From Nymphaea colorata (lineage: Eukaryota; Streptophyta; Magnoliopsida; Nymphaeales; Nymphaeaceae): a stretch of 64,000 nt of DNA. Below are positions 23,661 through 35,500 of the stretch, one piece after another. Position 1 is the first letter of the stretch, and every line of letters begins with the position of its first letter. Under the pieces are notes generated by a model. The model saw nothing but the letters and a program-made list of their open reading frames with translations. It was not told where the DNA came from and did no database searches. Position numbers and translations under genes: made by a program. Where the stretch lies: the NCBI RefSeq assembly GCF_008831285.2, contig NC_045151.1:7951682-8015681 (forward strand), read 5' to 3'.

Positions 23661-25915
23661 AGCCTGCCCCCACTTCCTTCAAAGCGGCCGGACTTTCAAT
23701 GTGCCCAGCTCCGTATGATGTCCTATGCCAGAATCACATCAAACTGATTCACTTCTGTGGCCACCTCAAGGATACCACGGTTCAAATGTTTCTCTATTAT
23801 TTTGAGAATTTTTTTAATTATTTTCAAATTTTATTAGTTCATTTTTCGAAGAAATGAATTTTTATAACTTTTTCTTATTCCCAAACGATTTAGACGAATC
23901 GGTCAATAGGCATCAATTCCTAATATATTCTTACCACCTGTTTTCTATTTTGAGAACCTTTTTCATTTTTCTACTTCTCCATCAAAAGAAAAAAAAAATC
24001 CCATGTCTATGAAGGTAAAATCTGAAAAGTGGAAAATAATTTTGCAAGAAATGTTTTCAAGAAATATTTTACATGAGAAATCTTTCATGCAATCAAACGG
24101 GGGCGTACAGTGATAAGCAAAGCAGCATGAAACATAAAACCTGGATTGCTTTCTACTGCCACTGTCCTAACCGACGGTTTGAATCCAGTACGGATGTTTT
24201 CTGGTGGATGTTTCACCTTAAGAAGGTATCACTGCGTGACCCTATCTGCTCCCACGGACAGCAGTATCACCACAAGCACATTTTCACGATACTGGCAACT
24301 TTTAAGCAGAAGAGTAGCCGTAAAATTCCAAGTTTAAGTGCTGCCAGATCATATCCACTCTTCAGTTCAATGAACCAGCCAAATGAACGATAAGACAAGG
24401 ACAAACAAACTAACGCACACCAATAAGGAATTAAAGAGTGAAAAGACACGGGCAACTCCTTTTGGCTTTTCTTCAAATCCGCAGCAGCTTCTAGAATCTA
24501 TATACACTGTATAGAGTTCAGGTTTAACTGCACATACAGGAACCTTAAGAGGTTCCACCGAACACATACCCATAAAGAAGACAACTATGCACAGAAATGT
24601 AAGCATAGTCTTGTAGCCGACATCCTAGCAGTACCTCATCCTAACTTTCAATGTGAGGGTAGTAGTTAGTCCCAATTTTCATCCTGAAATCCGTCAGAAA
24701 CTAGACCCTATCTTCTCAAAAGAAAATTATCAGAAACCCATGGGATGAACCATTAGAACCCGTTCACAAAATCCACTCCTAAAAAAAAAAACAGGTTAAG
24801 AACCCCCGAAACCATGAAGTAGAACCCCTCAGCCTGCAGAAAGAACGGACACCACAAGAAATTTGACCAGAAGTGAACATGACATCAACGTGTGAAAGAC
24901 AGTAGAAGTCACACTCTTAGTAGATGAATATGGAGAGGTTCACATGGGAAGGAAAGAAGGAAAAAGAGACAAGCTAGAACATGTGGTGACCTGACAGAAG
25001 ACAAAGTTCGATGGTTTTAATGTTCATGACAAGAAATTGAACACAACCAGCACACTGCTAGTTGAAGCTTGGTGTAAAAGTAAGAGATTTGAGAGCTGAA
25101 GAAAGTAAAAGAAAGTTCGGAAACCAAATTTTAGCATTTATATTTGATAAGAGCAGCTGAGAGCCTGAGAGCACTGTCTAGTACACTTCTGACAAGACCT
25201 CAAGCTTCTTAAAAAAAATGCCAGAAGCTTTTTCAGCAGATAACAGGAAGAAGCTTTTTTCAGACCAATGACAAAATGTTGTTGCCATCATGAAAATTGG
25301 AAACAAGAAGAGAGCTGTACAGTATACTACTCCCCATTGCACAATCTATTCCGGAATGGAAGTTAATCATCTTGGGCCTATTCAAAAACCATGCCCAGAA
25401 TGGGAAATATACCAGCAATCAGTTAATAATTTGGAGGAACCTATGCACAAGGTAAAGCAGAGACCAATTTCTATGGACAAAGTGTATATACAAAATATGA
25501 GCAGCGAGCACGAAGAACAACGCATGAAAATAAGAGTAAAGTTCCACATGAGCATCAATTAAGAACATGGAGAAATATCAGAGCAGCAGGACCCATTTAC
25601 TGATTTGGAGTAACAGAAACAAAATCATCATGCAGGAGGAATGAATGTAGACGTATGAGATATTAGCTGGAGACAAATAGAAGGAAAAACCATGGAAAAA
25701 ACCCTAGAAACTGCCAGCTATGACATTCCATCATGATAGACAAGGGAGGCAGAAATAAAAGGGATACTTTGCGATCAGACACCTCTAGAGGACATACCTA
25801 ACTAGTATGAAATGAAAAAACAAAAAAGCTATTGGAGCTCAAATGGAGAAAACCCTTGAGACAGACATGGTGAACAATAAAACAAGGAATAACCCCAACA
25901 ACGCCCAAAAAACAG
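23661..25915. other. 3' flank of the KH gene, no other gene recognised
   Basis: The 3' untranslated region of the minus-strand KH gene must begin at 25915 and run leftward; its end is not defined by a clear polyadenylation signal. Short open frames at 24073-24606 lack family features. Confidence 0.45.
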
Positions 25916-26047
25916 TTACGTGGACATTATAAATGCCTGGAGCAAGTTCTCTGCTGTGCGTTTCTGCTCTGGAGTACCAGATATTTGTGCTATTCGATCT
26001 GAACGAGAAGTTTTGGACTCAACAATCTCGATCACTGCCCCAGAGAT
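25916..26047 (-). CDS. KH gene last exon (residues 580-622, second half of KH5)
   Basis: The exon reads ISGAVIEIVESKTSRSDR, then IAQISGTPEQKRTAENLLQ and AFIMST, stop TAA at 25916-25918. It completes KH5 (beta2, variable loop, beta3, alpha3). It lies 25.6 kb from the preceding exon, and only the protein logic links them. Confidence 0.9.
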   Translation of the reverse strand: MSGAVIEIVESKTSRSDRIAQISGTPEQKRTAENLLQAFIMST

Positions 26048-26499
26048 CTGGAAGAAAAACAATATTAGCACAAACAGAAAAAGCAATTTAAGAAAGGAGA
26101 AAAGATATTTCAGCTTATCTATATATAACACAGTAAATTTATCACATGGGTACCGCTGTAAAGGCAGCTTACCCGTACCAGTTGGGTACGACACCAGTAC
26201 TAGTACTGTCCCAGGCACTTCTTGGGTACTGGTCAAACAGTATTGGATATGGTCAACGTACCCGAGACCATATCCATCTATTTTAAGATTTAGTCAAAGT
26301 TGACTGAGTCCTTTCCTAACCAAAATTAGGATTTCCATTTTTTTTTCTTAACACCATTTACACCCGGGAAATGCATACAGAGCTGTATTTTCATATTTTG
26401 TTCCAATATCTGTTTAGAATCTATAACTTTTGATTCTTTGAATCATGTCAAGAATATGTTATTTTGTTTGTTTGAATTCATATTTCATGTTATATGTAC

Positions 26500-26542
<43 letters not shown>

Positions 26543-29500
26543 TAACCGTACCCCGATACCCAAGTTTTTTGAAAATAGTCTGAACCCCTACCCGCATCCA
26601 TACCGGTACCCGTACTTGTACCTATGTGACATAGAGAGTAATGTTGAAAGCATTGAAGAGCCTACAGTCTCCAAAATTTGACTCAGTTATGAAACTAGAG
26701 TCCTTTCAGTACATTTTAAGTCGGTTGCAGGAAATGTCGATACTTGTCAAATTCAAAAACATCCTGACATTAAGTATTTGATTTACAGCTAACATCACAC
26801 AAATGTTTAGCAAACATCAAATAACAAGTAAAAATGCTGCTTAGCAAAACTACCCTAGTTCATCATTGCATGGAAAAAAAATCACTGAACTAAGAATGTT
26901 CTTTTCTATGAACATCCCAATAATCAGTACTGCAAATGAATGCTCATATCCAGTCAGTTCACAGTTCAGTGCTAACTACGAATTTAGCTTTCAAAATAAA
27001 GGAATTGCTGCAGACAGTTGTCTACACACATGACCAAATCAAACGAGTAAATGTGCACACATGCACCAAAAACATAGCACACTACTCCCCCCTCTGTAAG
27101 TTTCGCATTGAATCAACATTATCTTTTCTGATGATGTCTCGGGTTAATGAAATGGATCCATTCATTGTTCATGAAGCTCGAGAAAGACTGAATACAAATT
27201 CATGGTTTCTAATCCAGTTTCAAATTTATAATGACACTGTGTTTGCTATTTGGTGAATCAAGAATCAGCAAAAATGAAAATGATCTTAAATGCTAATCAA
27301 ACAGTTCCTAAACTGATCAATCGCCATCAAACTTGAAAGCAATTGCTAATTAAGGTTCTTATTGTTAAATGAAAAAGTAAAACTGTAAAGCCAAGAAGAC
27401 CTGAAGAGAAGACGCAACAGTTTATTTGAAGCTCTTGCACTTGCAGCTCTCTCTCTCTCTCTTCAGTAGGGTGGCTATTAAGAAACATGTGCATGTGCTC
27501 TTTCTCTTTATATACACACACACACACACATATGATATGTTCTGGCATATAATATATCTATATAATGTTAAATGTTAAGAAATAAGGACGTTTAGGAACA
27601 CTTGCGTCTTATTAGTTCGGCGCCTCATTAATGGCAGTATTTGTTATTTTGTTTTATTATTTGGTGTATTTTTGGTTCCAATGTAATTATGTTTAACATA
27701 TACGAAGATTAGGGTTAGGCAGCAGTTACTTCTCTCTTCTCTCTGCCTCAGCCATTCCAGCACTTCTTCCTCTCCTTCAACTCTGTTTTCAGCATATGCA
27801 ATCTGTGGTTCATCTTCTATACGCCTGATTCTTTAATATAATATATATATATATATATATATGTATATGTACATATGTATAAATCTATTTTGTATAGTTC
27901 TGTGTTCCCTTTTATCTCTAGCAAACTAGTTGTCTGGTACAACCAAGACTTGGACTAGCCATTGGCTAGTCCCAACAGCTAGCTCCTCCTCCTCTAAGTA
28001 ACATACCATCCCATTCCGTGTTATGCTTCTTTCGAAGCTTTTGTTGAATATTACTACACTTTCTCATTCAGTTCCACGGTGTTCAGTTATTGACATTATC
28101 GTCGAATCAATATATTTTTGTTGACATTTCTGTCAAGATCTAAATGGTATCAGAACCATGGCTGAGGTTCCTGCTTGTTTGCCTCTGTAGAAATAATAGA
28201 CGCGCAAGAACGGAAGATCGAACACAGATGTAACGTGGAAAACCCTCAACTAGAGGGAAAAAACCACGGGTGAGGAGGTCTGGTGCCCACTAGCCGCCAG
28301 ACTCTCTCTCTCTTCGAAACTTCATTCACACTTAAGATTAGGGTTTACAATGATATAAGTATGCCCAAACCAGGACATACTGGATCGGGTCCAGACCCAC
28401 ACCCATACATCAAGATCCGTCAACACTCCCCCTCAAGTTGGGCATACATATCAAACATGCCCAACTTGGATACATTTCTCTCGAATGAAGTTGAAGATAG
28501 AGCTTTCGTCAGAACATCAGCTGTTTGGTCTTCAGATCTCATGTAAGGAAGTACAAGTTCTTTAGCATCAATTCTCTCTCGAATGAAATGCCGATCAATC
28601 TCAACATGCTTTGTTCTGTCATGAAGCACAGGGTTGTTGGCCAAGTTGATTGCCGACTTGTTATCGCAATACATCTTCATTGGTTCTTCAACCTTTATAC
28701 CAATATCAGTCAACAATACTTTTAGCCACAAAAGCTCTGAAACTCTCATAGCCACTGCTCCGTATTCTGCTTCAGCACTGGAACGAGAACAAATATCTTG
28801 TCTTTTACTTCTCCACACTATGAGATTCCCTCCCAAATAAATACGATAGCCAGAGGTGGACCTCCTAGTGTCAATACAGCCTGCCCAGTCTGCATCTGAA
28901 TAACCTTCAATCCCAAGAGTGTCTTGCTTGACATACAAGAGACCTTTGCCAAGATTTCTCTTCAAGTAGCACAAGATCCTGTCAACAGCCTTCAAGTGGG
29001 CATCCGTGAGAGCATGCATGAACTCACTCATCACATTCACAGCAAAGGTAATATCAAGTCTAGTGAGAGTAAGATAAATCAACTTCCCTACAAGACATTG
29101 ATATCTTCTTTTGGCCTCTTCACAAAGAGGCTCCCCATCTCTAAGACTTAGCTTATGGCCAGCATCTAGAGGAGTAGAAGTTGGTCTACACCCCAATTTC
29201 CCGGTCTCCTTTAACAAATCTAGAGTGTACTTCCGTTGATTTAGCACAAGGCTAGTCCCAAACCTAGCAATTTCAATGCCAAGGAAATATTTCAACTTAC
29301 CAAAGTCCTTGAGATCAAACTCGATCGCCAACAGTTTCTTTAACTTAATTATTTCATCTTCATCATCACCTATGACAATCATATCATCAACATATACCAA
29401 AAAAATAGTAACTTTTTGCTCATTTCTCTTCACAAAGAGTGTATGATCTCCATTACCTTGATGGTATCCACATTGTCTCATGACAAGTCTAAGTCGTTCA

Positions 29501-32500
29501 AACCATGCTCGAAGAGATTGCTTGAGCCCATATAAAGCTTTCCTTAGCTTGCAACATTTTCCAGGTTCCTCATATCCTGGAGGCATACACATATATACTT
29601 CCTCTTCAAGGTCTCCATTGAGAAATGCGTTCTTGACATCAAGTTGGTATATCTTCCACTCCTTCATCACAGCTAAGGAGATAATGACTCTGACAGTCTT
29701 CATCTTCGCAACAGGAGCAAAGGTCTCCAAATAATCAATCTCATATTTCTGACTAAACCCCTTGGCCACAAGACGAGCTTTGTATCTTTCAACACTTCCA
29801 TCTGGTTTGTACTTGATGGTGTAGACCCACTTAGATCCAACCAAGTGAGCCGCCTCAGGAATCTTTATAATTTCCCACGTCATGTTTCTTCTCAGGGCTT
29901 CCATCTCTTCTTGCATTGCATAAGTCCACTTGGGATCACTTTGAGCCTTAGCAACATTCCTGGGAATCATAGCCAAAGAAAGAGAAGATACAAAACATTT
30001 GTAGTCCTTGCTCAGTCTAGAATATGAAACAAAGTTACCAATAGGATGTTCAGTACATGACCTGACACCCTTTCGCAGGGCAATGGGAAGCTCTTCACTT
30101 GCAATAACAGTCTGAATCTCTTCTTCAACAGGTTGCTTCTGAGCACGACTTGGGTCATCCAGGGAAGGACTAACTGGATTGGGAGTAGAATTCTCACCAC
30201 CTGTCATCTCATCAGTACAGACTCTTCGCCTAGAGTAAACTTGCCCAAACAGACGATTGCATTCCTCTCCTGCCCCAGTAGAACACTCTCCACTTCTTTC
30301 TTGTTCAAGAACCTCAATAGAAGGACCAACGGATTCACGCTTGTAGTCTAAAAAATCTGTAAACAGAATTTCCTGACTCGAAGAATACTCTTCCTTTGAC
30401 ATAGAATTCTCCCCCTTTGACGAAAGCTTATACCCATGAAAGACTTTAGGATCGCCGATCATGTGGTGGGTAGCACCACTGTCGATGATCCACTCTCCCA
30501 TACGGAAATCCGCCATCACGTCGATAGAACACCCAAATTTCTCCTGCAGTGACAAAGGGCAGCCCCAGCGAAGCAGGCAGATACGCTGGCGGCGCTGACT
30601 GGCACAGCAATGCTGGACAGACAGTAACAAGTCGTCTGGCAGCAAGAAGCAGCGACAGCAGGGCGTCTACAGTGACTCTCGAAGCACTCCAGCAAAGACG
30701 ATAGAGCAGAAGGCGTCGGGTGACGATAAGGGCGACGTGCAAGCAGGCTGAGGGCGACATTGAAGGAGACAGACGATGGAGACCCCTCAGGCGACCGCAA
30801 GAAGGCAGAGGGACGCAGGGAGTCGGGCGACGAAAGATCACGGCGGATATAGTCGAGCGACCAGTCAACACTGACAACTCTGGATAGAAGGGCGACGCTG
30901 GGTATAGTGGATCCTGAACAAACATAATCGAGCAATGGACCAGGCATCGCCACGTCGTCTCAGTGAGCAGCAACTTGGACGACGTTGGAGAAGATCAGTC
31001 GCGCTGGAAAGAAAAAAACGGCAACAGCGCTGAAGCAGAATGAAGACACGTCAAACGGAAGCAGGAACCACAGGCGGTCAGGCAATGAAGATTCTGAGTA
31101 GCGGAGGTGTTGGCTGGAACTTCACGGCAACAAGCAGGGCAGAAACAGAGAGCCGCCTGAAAAGAGAGACGCCGGAACTCCAGACGGTGTCCAGAACGTC
31201 GCCGAAACTCCAACGGCGTTGAGTACGTCGCTGGAAAAGACGCCGGAACTCCAACGGCGTCGAGCGATGATCTAAGTTATGCGATGAATAGTGTTGGCCA
31301 GCCGAACACGTGGTAAGAACCGTCGGGCAATGGGCAAAGAACAGTAACGACACGAGTCCTCCTCCCACTCGAACACAACAGAAGCAAAAAAACGAACCAG
31401 TCACGCTGGAACTTCACGGCTCTGATACCATGTAGAAATAATAGACGCGCAAGAACGGAAGATCGAACACAGATGTAACGTGGAAAACCCTCAACTAGAG
31501 GGAAAAAACCACGGGTGAGGCGGTCTAGTGCCCACTAGCCGCCAGACTCTCTCTCTCTTTGAAACTTCATTCACACTTAAGATTAGGGTTTACAATCGTA
31601 TAAGCCCAAACCAGGACATACTGGATCGGGTCCAGACCGGGACCCATACATCAAGATCCGTCAACAGCCTCCTTGTTGATGATCTTCTGAAAATGTTGCT
31701 GTTGTTGTTGTATGCAGCAGAAACCTGCTTGTGAGACATATGAAGATGCTGTCATCAAACTTCTAAGTTGTGTGGGAGCTTCTGCTAGTTGCCTTTTTTG
31801 TGGCTTGTTGATCAAAGCCCTTCTAAAATTTATTTGGTATCTTCAAGCTGCTCAAAAATATTTCTTCAAGGTGTGGTTATCTCAACCTTGATCACTCTTT
31901 TGTAGAAACGAAGGATAAGGATTTTGGTTGTGTCAATAAGCCCAAACGTATGTCAAATGGACCCTTCAAAAAGGGGGCAGCACCCGCATTGCGTAGACGT
32001 CGGTGCGGCTCCAACTCGCACCCCAGCCGCACCCCCATTCTATTCCCTTTCAATATTTTTTTCCTCTTTTCTTTCTTCCATCTCTCTCTTTCTATTTCTT
32101 TATTTACAGAAATAACAAACTAGGCTAAGAAACGACGAAACGACAATATAATTATACATACACTATGAATATATATATATATATAGATATAGATATATAT
32201 ATATATATATATATGTATGCCCTTGTAACCAGACCCAATTTTTTTTGGATCTGCTGCATCAGCACCCGCATCCTCACTGGCACCCACTCCCCACATCTGT
32301 GTGACGTAGCCCCAAACTTTCTTGTTCTAAGTTCCAACCATAGAACATGGGTTGCCTCTATGGAGCATACTTTTTAGGGAACAAATCTTTGGGGATATGC
32401 TAATGGATCCAAAGAGAAACCAGTCAACCATCACTTGTTCTGCCAAAGAAAGTTCAGGGGAAAAATTGGAGAATCATCCGATAACGACAAAAGAGAAAAA

Positions 32501-35500
32501 CCATCAATGACTATTCTACAAAGTGGAGAGCTTGGAAATTTGGCCACCACAAGGCCACTCATTGGGTTCAAGCGAGTGTTAATTTGGCTACTCCACACCA
32601 CAATTTTAATCTCAAACTAGCTTGTGATGCTTGAAATTATATCAAATAATCAAAGAAACATTCACCTTGAAGGAAGTTGCTCACATAGCAAATCTTCAAA
32701 GAAATGTCAGCTTAGTCAACAAGAAGAAAAGTGTATTAGTTAATTTTACAGAGATATACAATTATTGGATCAACTTCTTTTGTATGAATCCAAGTGGACA
32801 ACCAATTTGGCTCTTAGAAAACTACAAGTTGAAGAAGACAAACTCTACATGGAGAAAGACCACACAGTATTCAAGAAGTTGTCACTGAACTAACCACGGA
32901 AGAAACAAAGATTTTCAAGTCAAATTCTAAGAATGATAGTGTTCTTGCCACGTCAAAACCAAGAAACAATGTGAATCCTTATAGACCAATTTCAACAAAC
33001 AAAAGTTACAAAAACAATGAAAATGTTACAAAAACATGGGGTGTCATTATTATAACATTAGATCAAACAATCAAGAAGAAAAGAAGAGAAAATTGTTATT
33101 GTGGAGAACAAAGAAGAATCTTCGTTAAGTGAGATTCAAGCATCTATGAGAGGTATGCAAGCATCTATCTTTCAACTTGTTCAAGCTCTTCAAGCATTGG
33201 TCAAGGGGAATTCCTTCACCAAAGCTGCCATCTCAACAAATGAGGGTATAGTTTCTTGGTCTTTGGACTCTGGCGCCCTCTTTCACATGATTGCTAATGA
33301 ATTCATGCTTACTAAATGAAAAGTGTAAACCTATTTATTTTAGCAAATTTTTCCCTATGGCTCATCGGACAAGTTGAGGCATTAAAAGTACTAGAAAACT
33401 TGCAAGGAATTTTCAAATTTTTCAATATTAGATGTATATCCAAGTTAAATTAAATAATTTGTCTAATTCTCAAATAACTGACTACAGGTGCAATGCAATG
33501 TTCTCTTCTCATCTCAGGAGAGCAATGTCTGGGATTGCTACTCCAGCATGCGTATTGGGGAAGACCATATAAGAGGAGATTTGTACTACATAGATTTTGT
33601 TGACTTCAGCCAAAAAAGTTTCTGTCATTTTGTGAACAAAATAGACACAAATCTTCTTCACAAAAGACTAAAGCATCTTAATTTAGAGAAGCAGTCTTAT
33701 CTATCCTTTGCTAAGGAATTTTGTGAAGATAATTTTCTTTGTAAGAAGTGTATTTTAAGGAAAATTAAAAGTCTAGCTTTTGGTTCAAGAAGTTCTCCCC
33801 ACTAATCCCTTTGAATTGATCCATTCAGAGGTATGAGGACCGGCACACGTCGTCACCATGTATAAGTTATAACCATAGTGACATATATCGCGTCTTTCCA
33901 AAAAAAAAAAACTCGATAAAAATGCAAAAAAACACTTTTTGCAAGACGTCAAAATATCGTGTTTTTTATAAAAAAATAGTAAAATGAAAAAGATGTGAAA
34001 AAAACAAGTTTTTTTGTGTTTTTTTCGCAGCTTTTTTGCTATGTTTGGATAACTTTCCCAACGATAGCATGACAGTAATATTGAAAAAAATTAATGTGAA
34101 AATACAAAGAAACCCTAGACTGCTTTGAACTTTGGAGGAGACGAGTTGTTTAAAATTTTTAGAGAAGAAGAAAACATTTCGGTGGGAAGAGGGCTCATCT
34201 CAGTGTTTGGATTTGGGGGAAAAAACATCAACGTTGGAGTTATGCATGAAGATCATGCCAAAGCGGTTGAACATTCCCACAGAGGTACTGATTGCTGGAA
34301 AATCTTGTCGTACGTATTGCTGCAAGCTTAGAACATTTATCTAAAATAAGCTTTCTGCACACCCTTTTCCAACATAAACATTCATTTCTTTTGGCTTGTT
34401 CAGGCCCCATTGTTCTTTCGTGTTTCTATGATTATTGCTGAAGCTAACATTCGAGGTTTCAGAATTTCGAAAATCCCTAAACACATGTATATATACTACA
34501 CAAACTGATTGCTGCTGATTGCTGCAATCATCTTATTAGTTTCTCATTTTTCTATTTTCATCTAATTTTTAGTAATTTTTGTTGATTTTTTAAAATTTGT
34601 CGTTTTCTTCCTTTTATACCAAAAAGAACGATCACGCCGTATTATACCTGAGAAAAACCTCACCACTTAAAACCCGAGAACAATATATATGACTGTTAGA
34701 ATATGTTGTTGTGGGAACCGGGTCCATATCTGGACCCGGTTCTATGGAGCGCAGGTACCGAGGCGGGCTCGGTACCCTAGGCGGCTTCTCCTCTCTCCCT
34801 CTATATATTGTCCTTATGTGTAAGTGTTGAATTAAGTGGAATAACATTTTCTCTCTCCTAGGGTTGCGGTTGTGCACCTAGGTTAGAGCTTCTCTGTGGT
34901 TTTTCACCTCTCTTTGAGGTTTTCCACGTATATTGTGTGTTCCTTCTCTTTCTCTCCATCTTGGTGTGTGTTTCTACATGGTATTAGAGCCAACGCGTGA
35001 GAGATCGTTGGTGTGATCGTCGTGTTTCCGCCGGTTTTTTGCCGCTGCTGTTTCCTCCGTTTTTTTCTCTGCCGCTGCTGCGCCGTCGCTCTCTGCTGCG
35101 CCGCCGCCGTCCAGCGCTGCCAGCTGCGCCGCCACCGTCCAGCGCTGCCAGCGGCGCCGCCATCGTCCGGCGCGGTTGTTCTCTGCTGCGTTGCCGTTGT
35201 CCATCACTGTCGTTGCCCACTTCAGCGCCGCCGTCGTCCCGCGCCACCGCTGCCCATCACCGTCGCCGTCCATCGTTCCCAGCGTCGCCCAGGAACGTCG
35301 CCGCCTGCCTTCCGTAGCCGCTGCCTCATTCCCGTCGCCTCTGCCTAGTTCTCGCCGCTGTGCCTCTTGTTGCTGTGTGCGTGTTTGTGATGGCAGACGC
35401 GATGGGGACTCAAAAAGATGCTGTTCTTGACGCGGGCAGCGCTTCCAAGACTGAGAACGTGCCGATCCAGGTCACCTCCATCCGTCTGACCAAGGACAAT

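Larger units (their letters stand above)
28186..31666 (-). mobile_element. Copia A: complete-ended, internally deleted Copia element
   Basis: Two LTRs of about 240 bp (28186-28425 and 31431-31666) are flanked by a perfect 5-bp duplication GCCTC (28181-28185 and 31667-31671). The primer site and polypurine tract are both in place. The internal part is only 3.0 kb, because gag and most of protease-integrase are deleted, while RT-RNase H stays open. It lies just downstream of the primer site of Copia C, on the opposite strand. It is a close relative of Copia B. Confidence 0.93.
27566..33838 (+). mobile_element. Broken Copia element (Copia C), host of nested Copia A
   Basis: A probable LTR (about 27566-28135) is followed by a tRNA-iMet primer site (28145-28157), decayed gag (about 32400-33100), a protease motif (33257-33319) and a pre-integrase domain (33488-33838), all on the plus strand. 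The sequence stops inside the start of the integrase core, at a block reading NPFELIHSEVW, so the 3' half is deleted. Copia A (28186-31666) and a MITE (31948-32309) are inserted in it. Confidence 0.68.

Noticed and set aside
24073-24606. Overlapping 60-106-codon frames on both strands
   Set aside because: Neither strand shows a recognisable domain or splice-consistent continuation.
30446-30973. A 175-codon minus-strand open frame overlapping the Copia A leader
   Set aside because: It is a Cys/Ser/Arg-rich frame in GC-rich leader sequence, overlapped by a second open frame and with no gag motif.
34974-35430. Several Ala/Arg/Pro-rich open frames on both strands upstream of Copia B gag
   Set aside because: They arise from the GC-rich trinucleotide-like leader of the element; only the MADAMGT frame continues into gag-pol.
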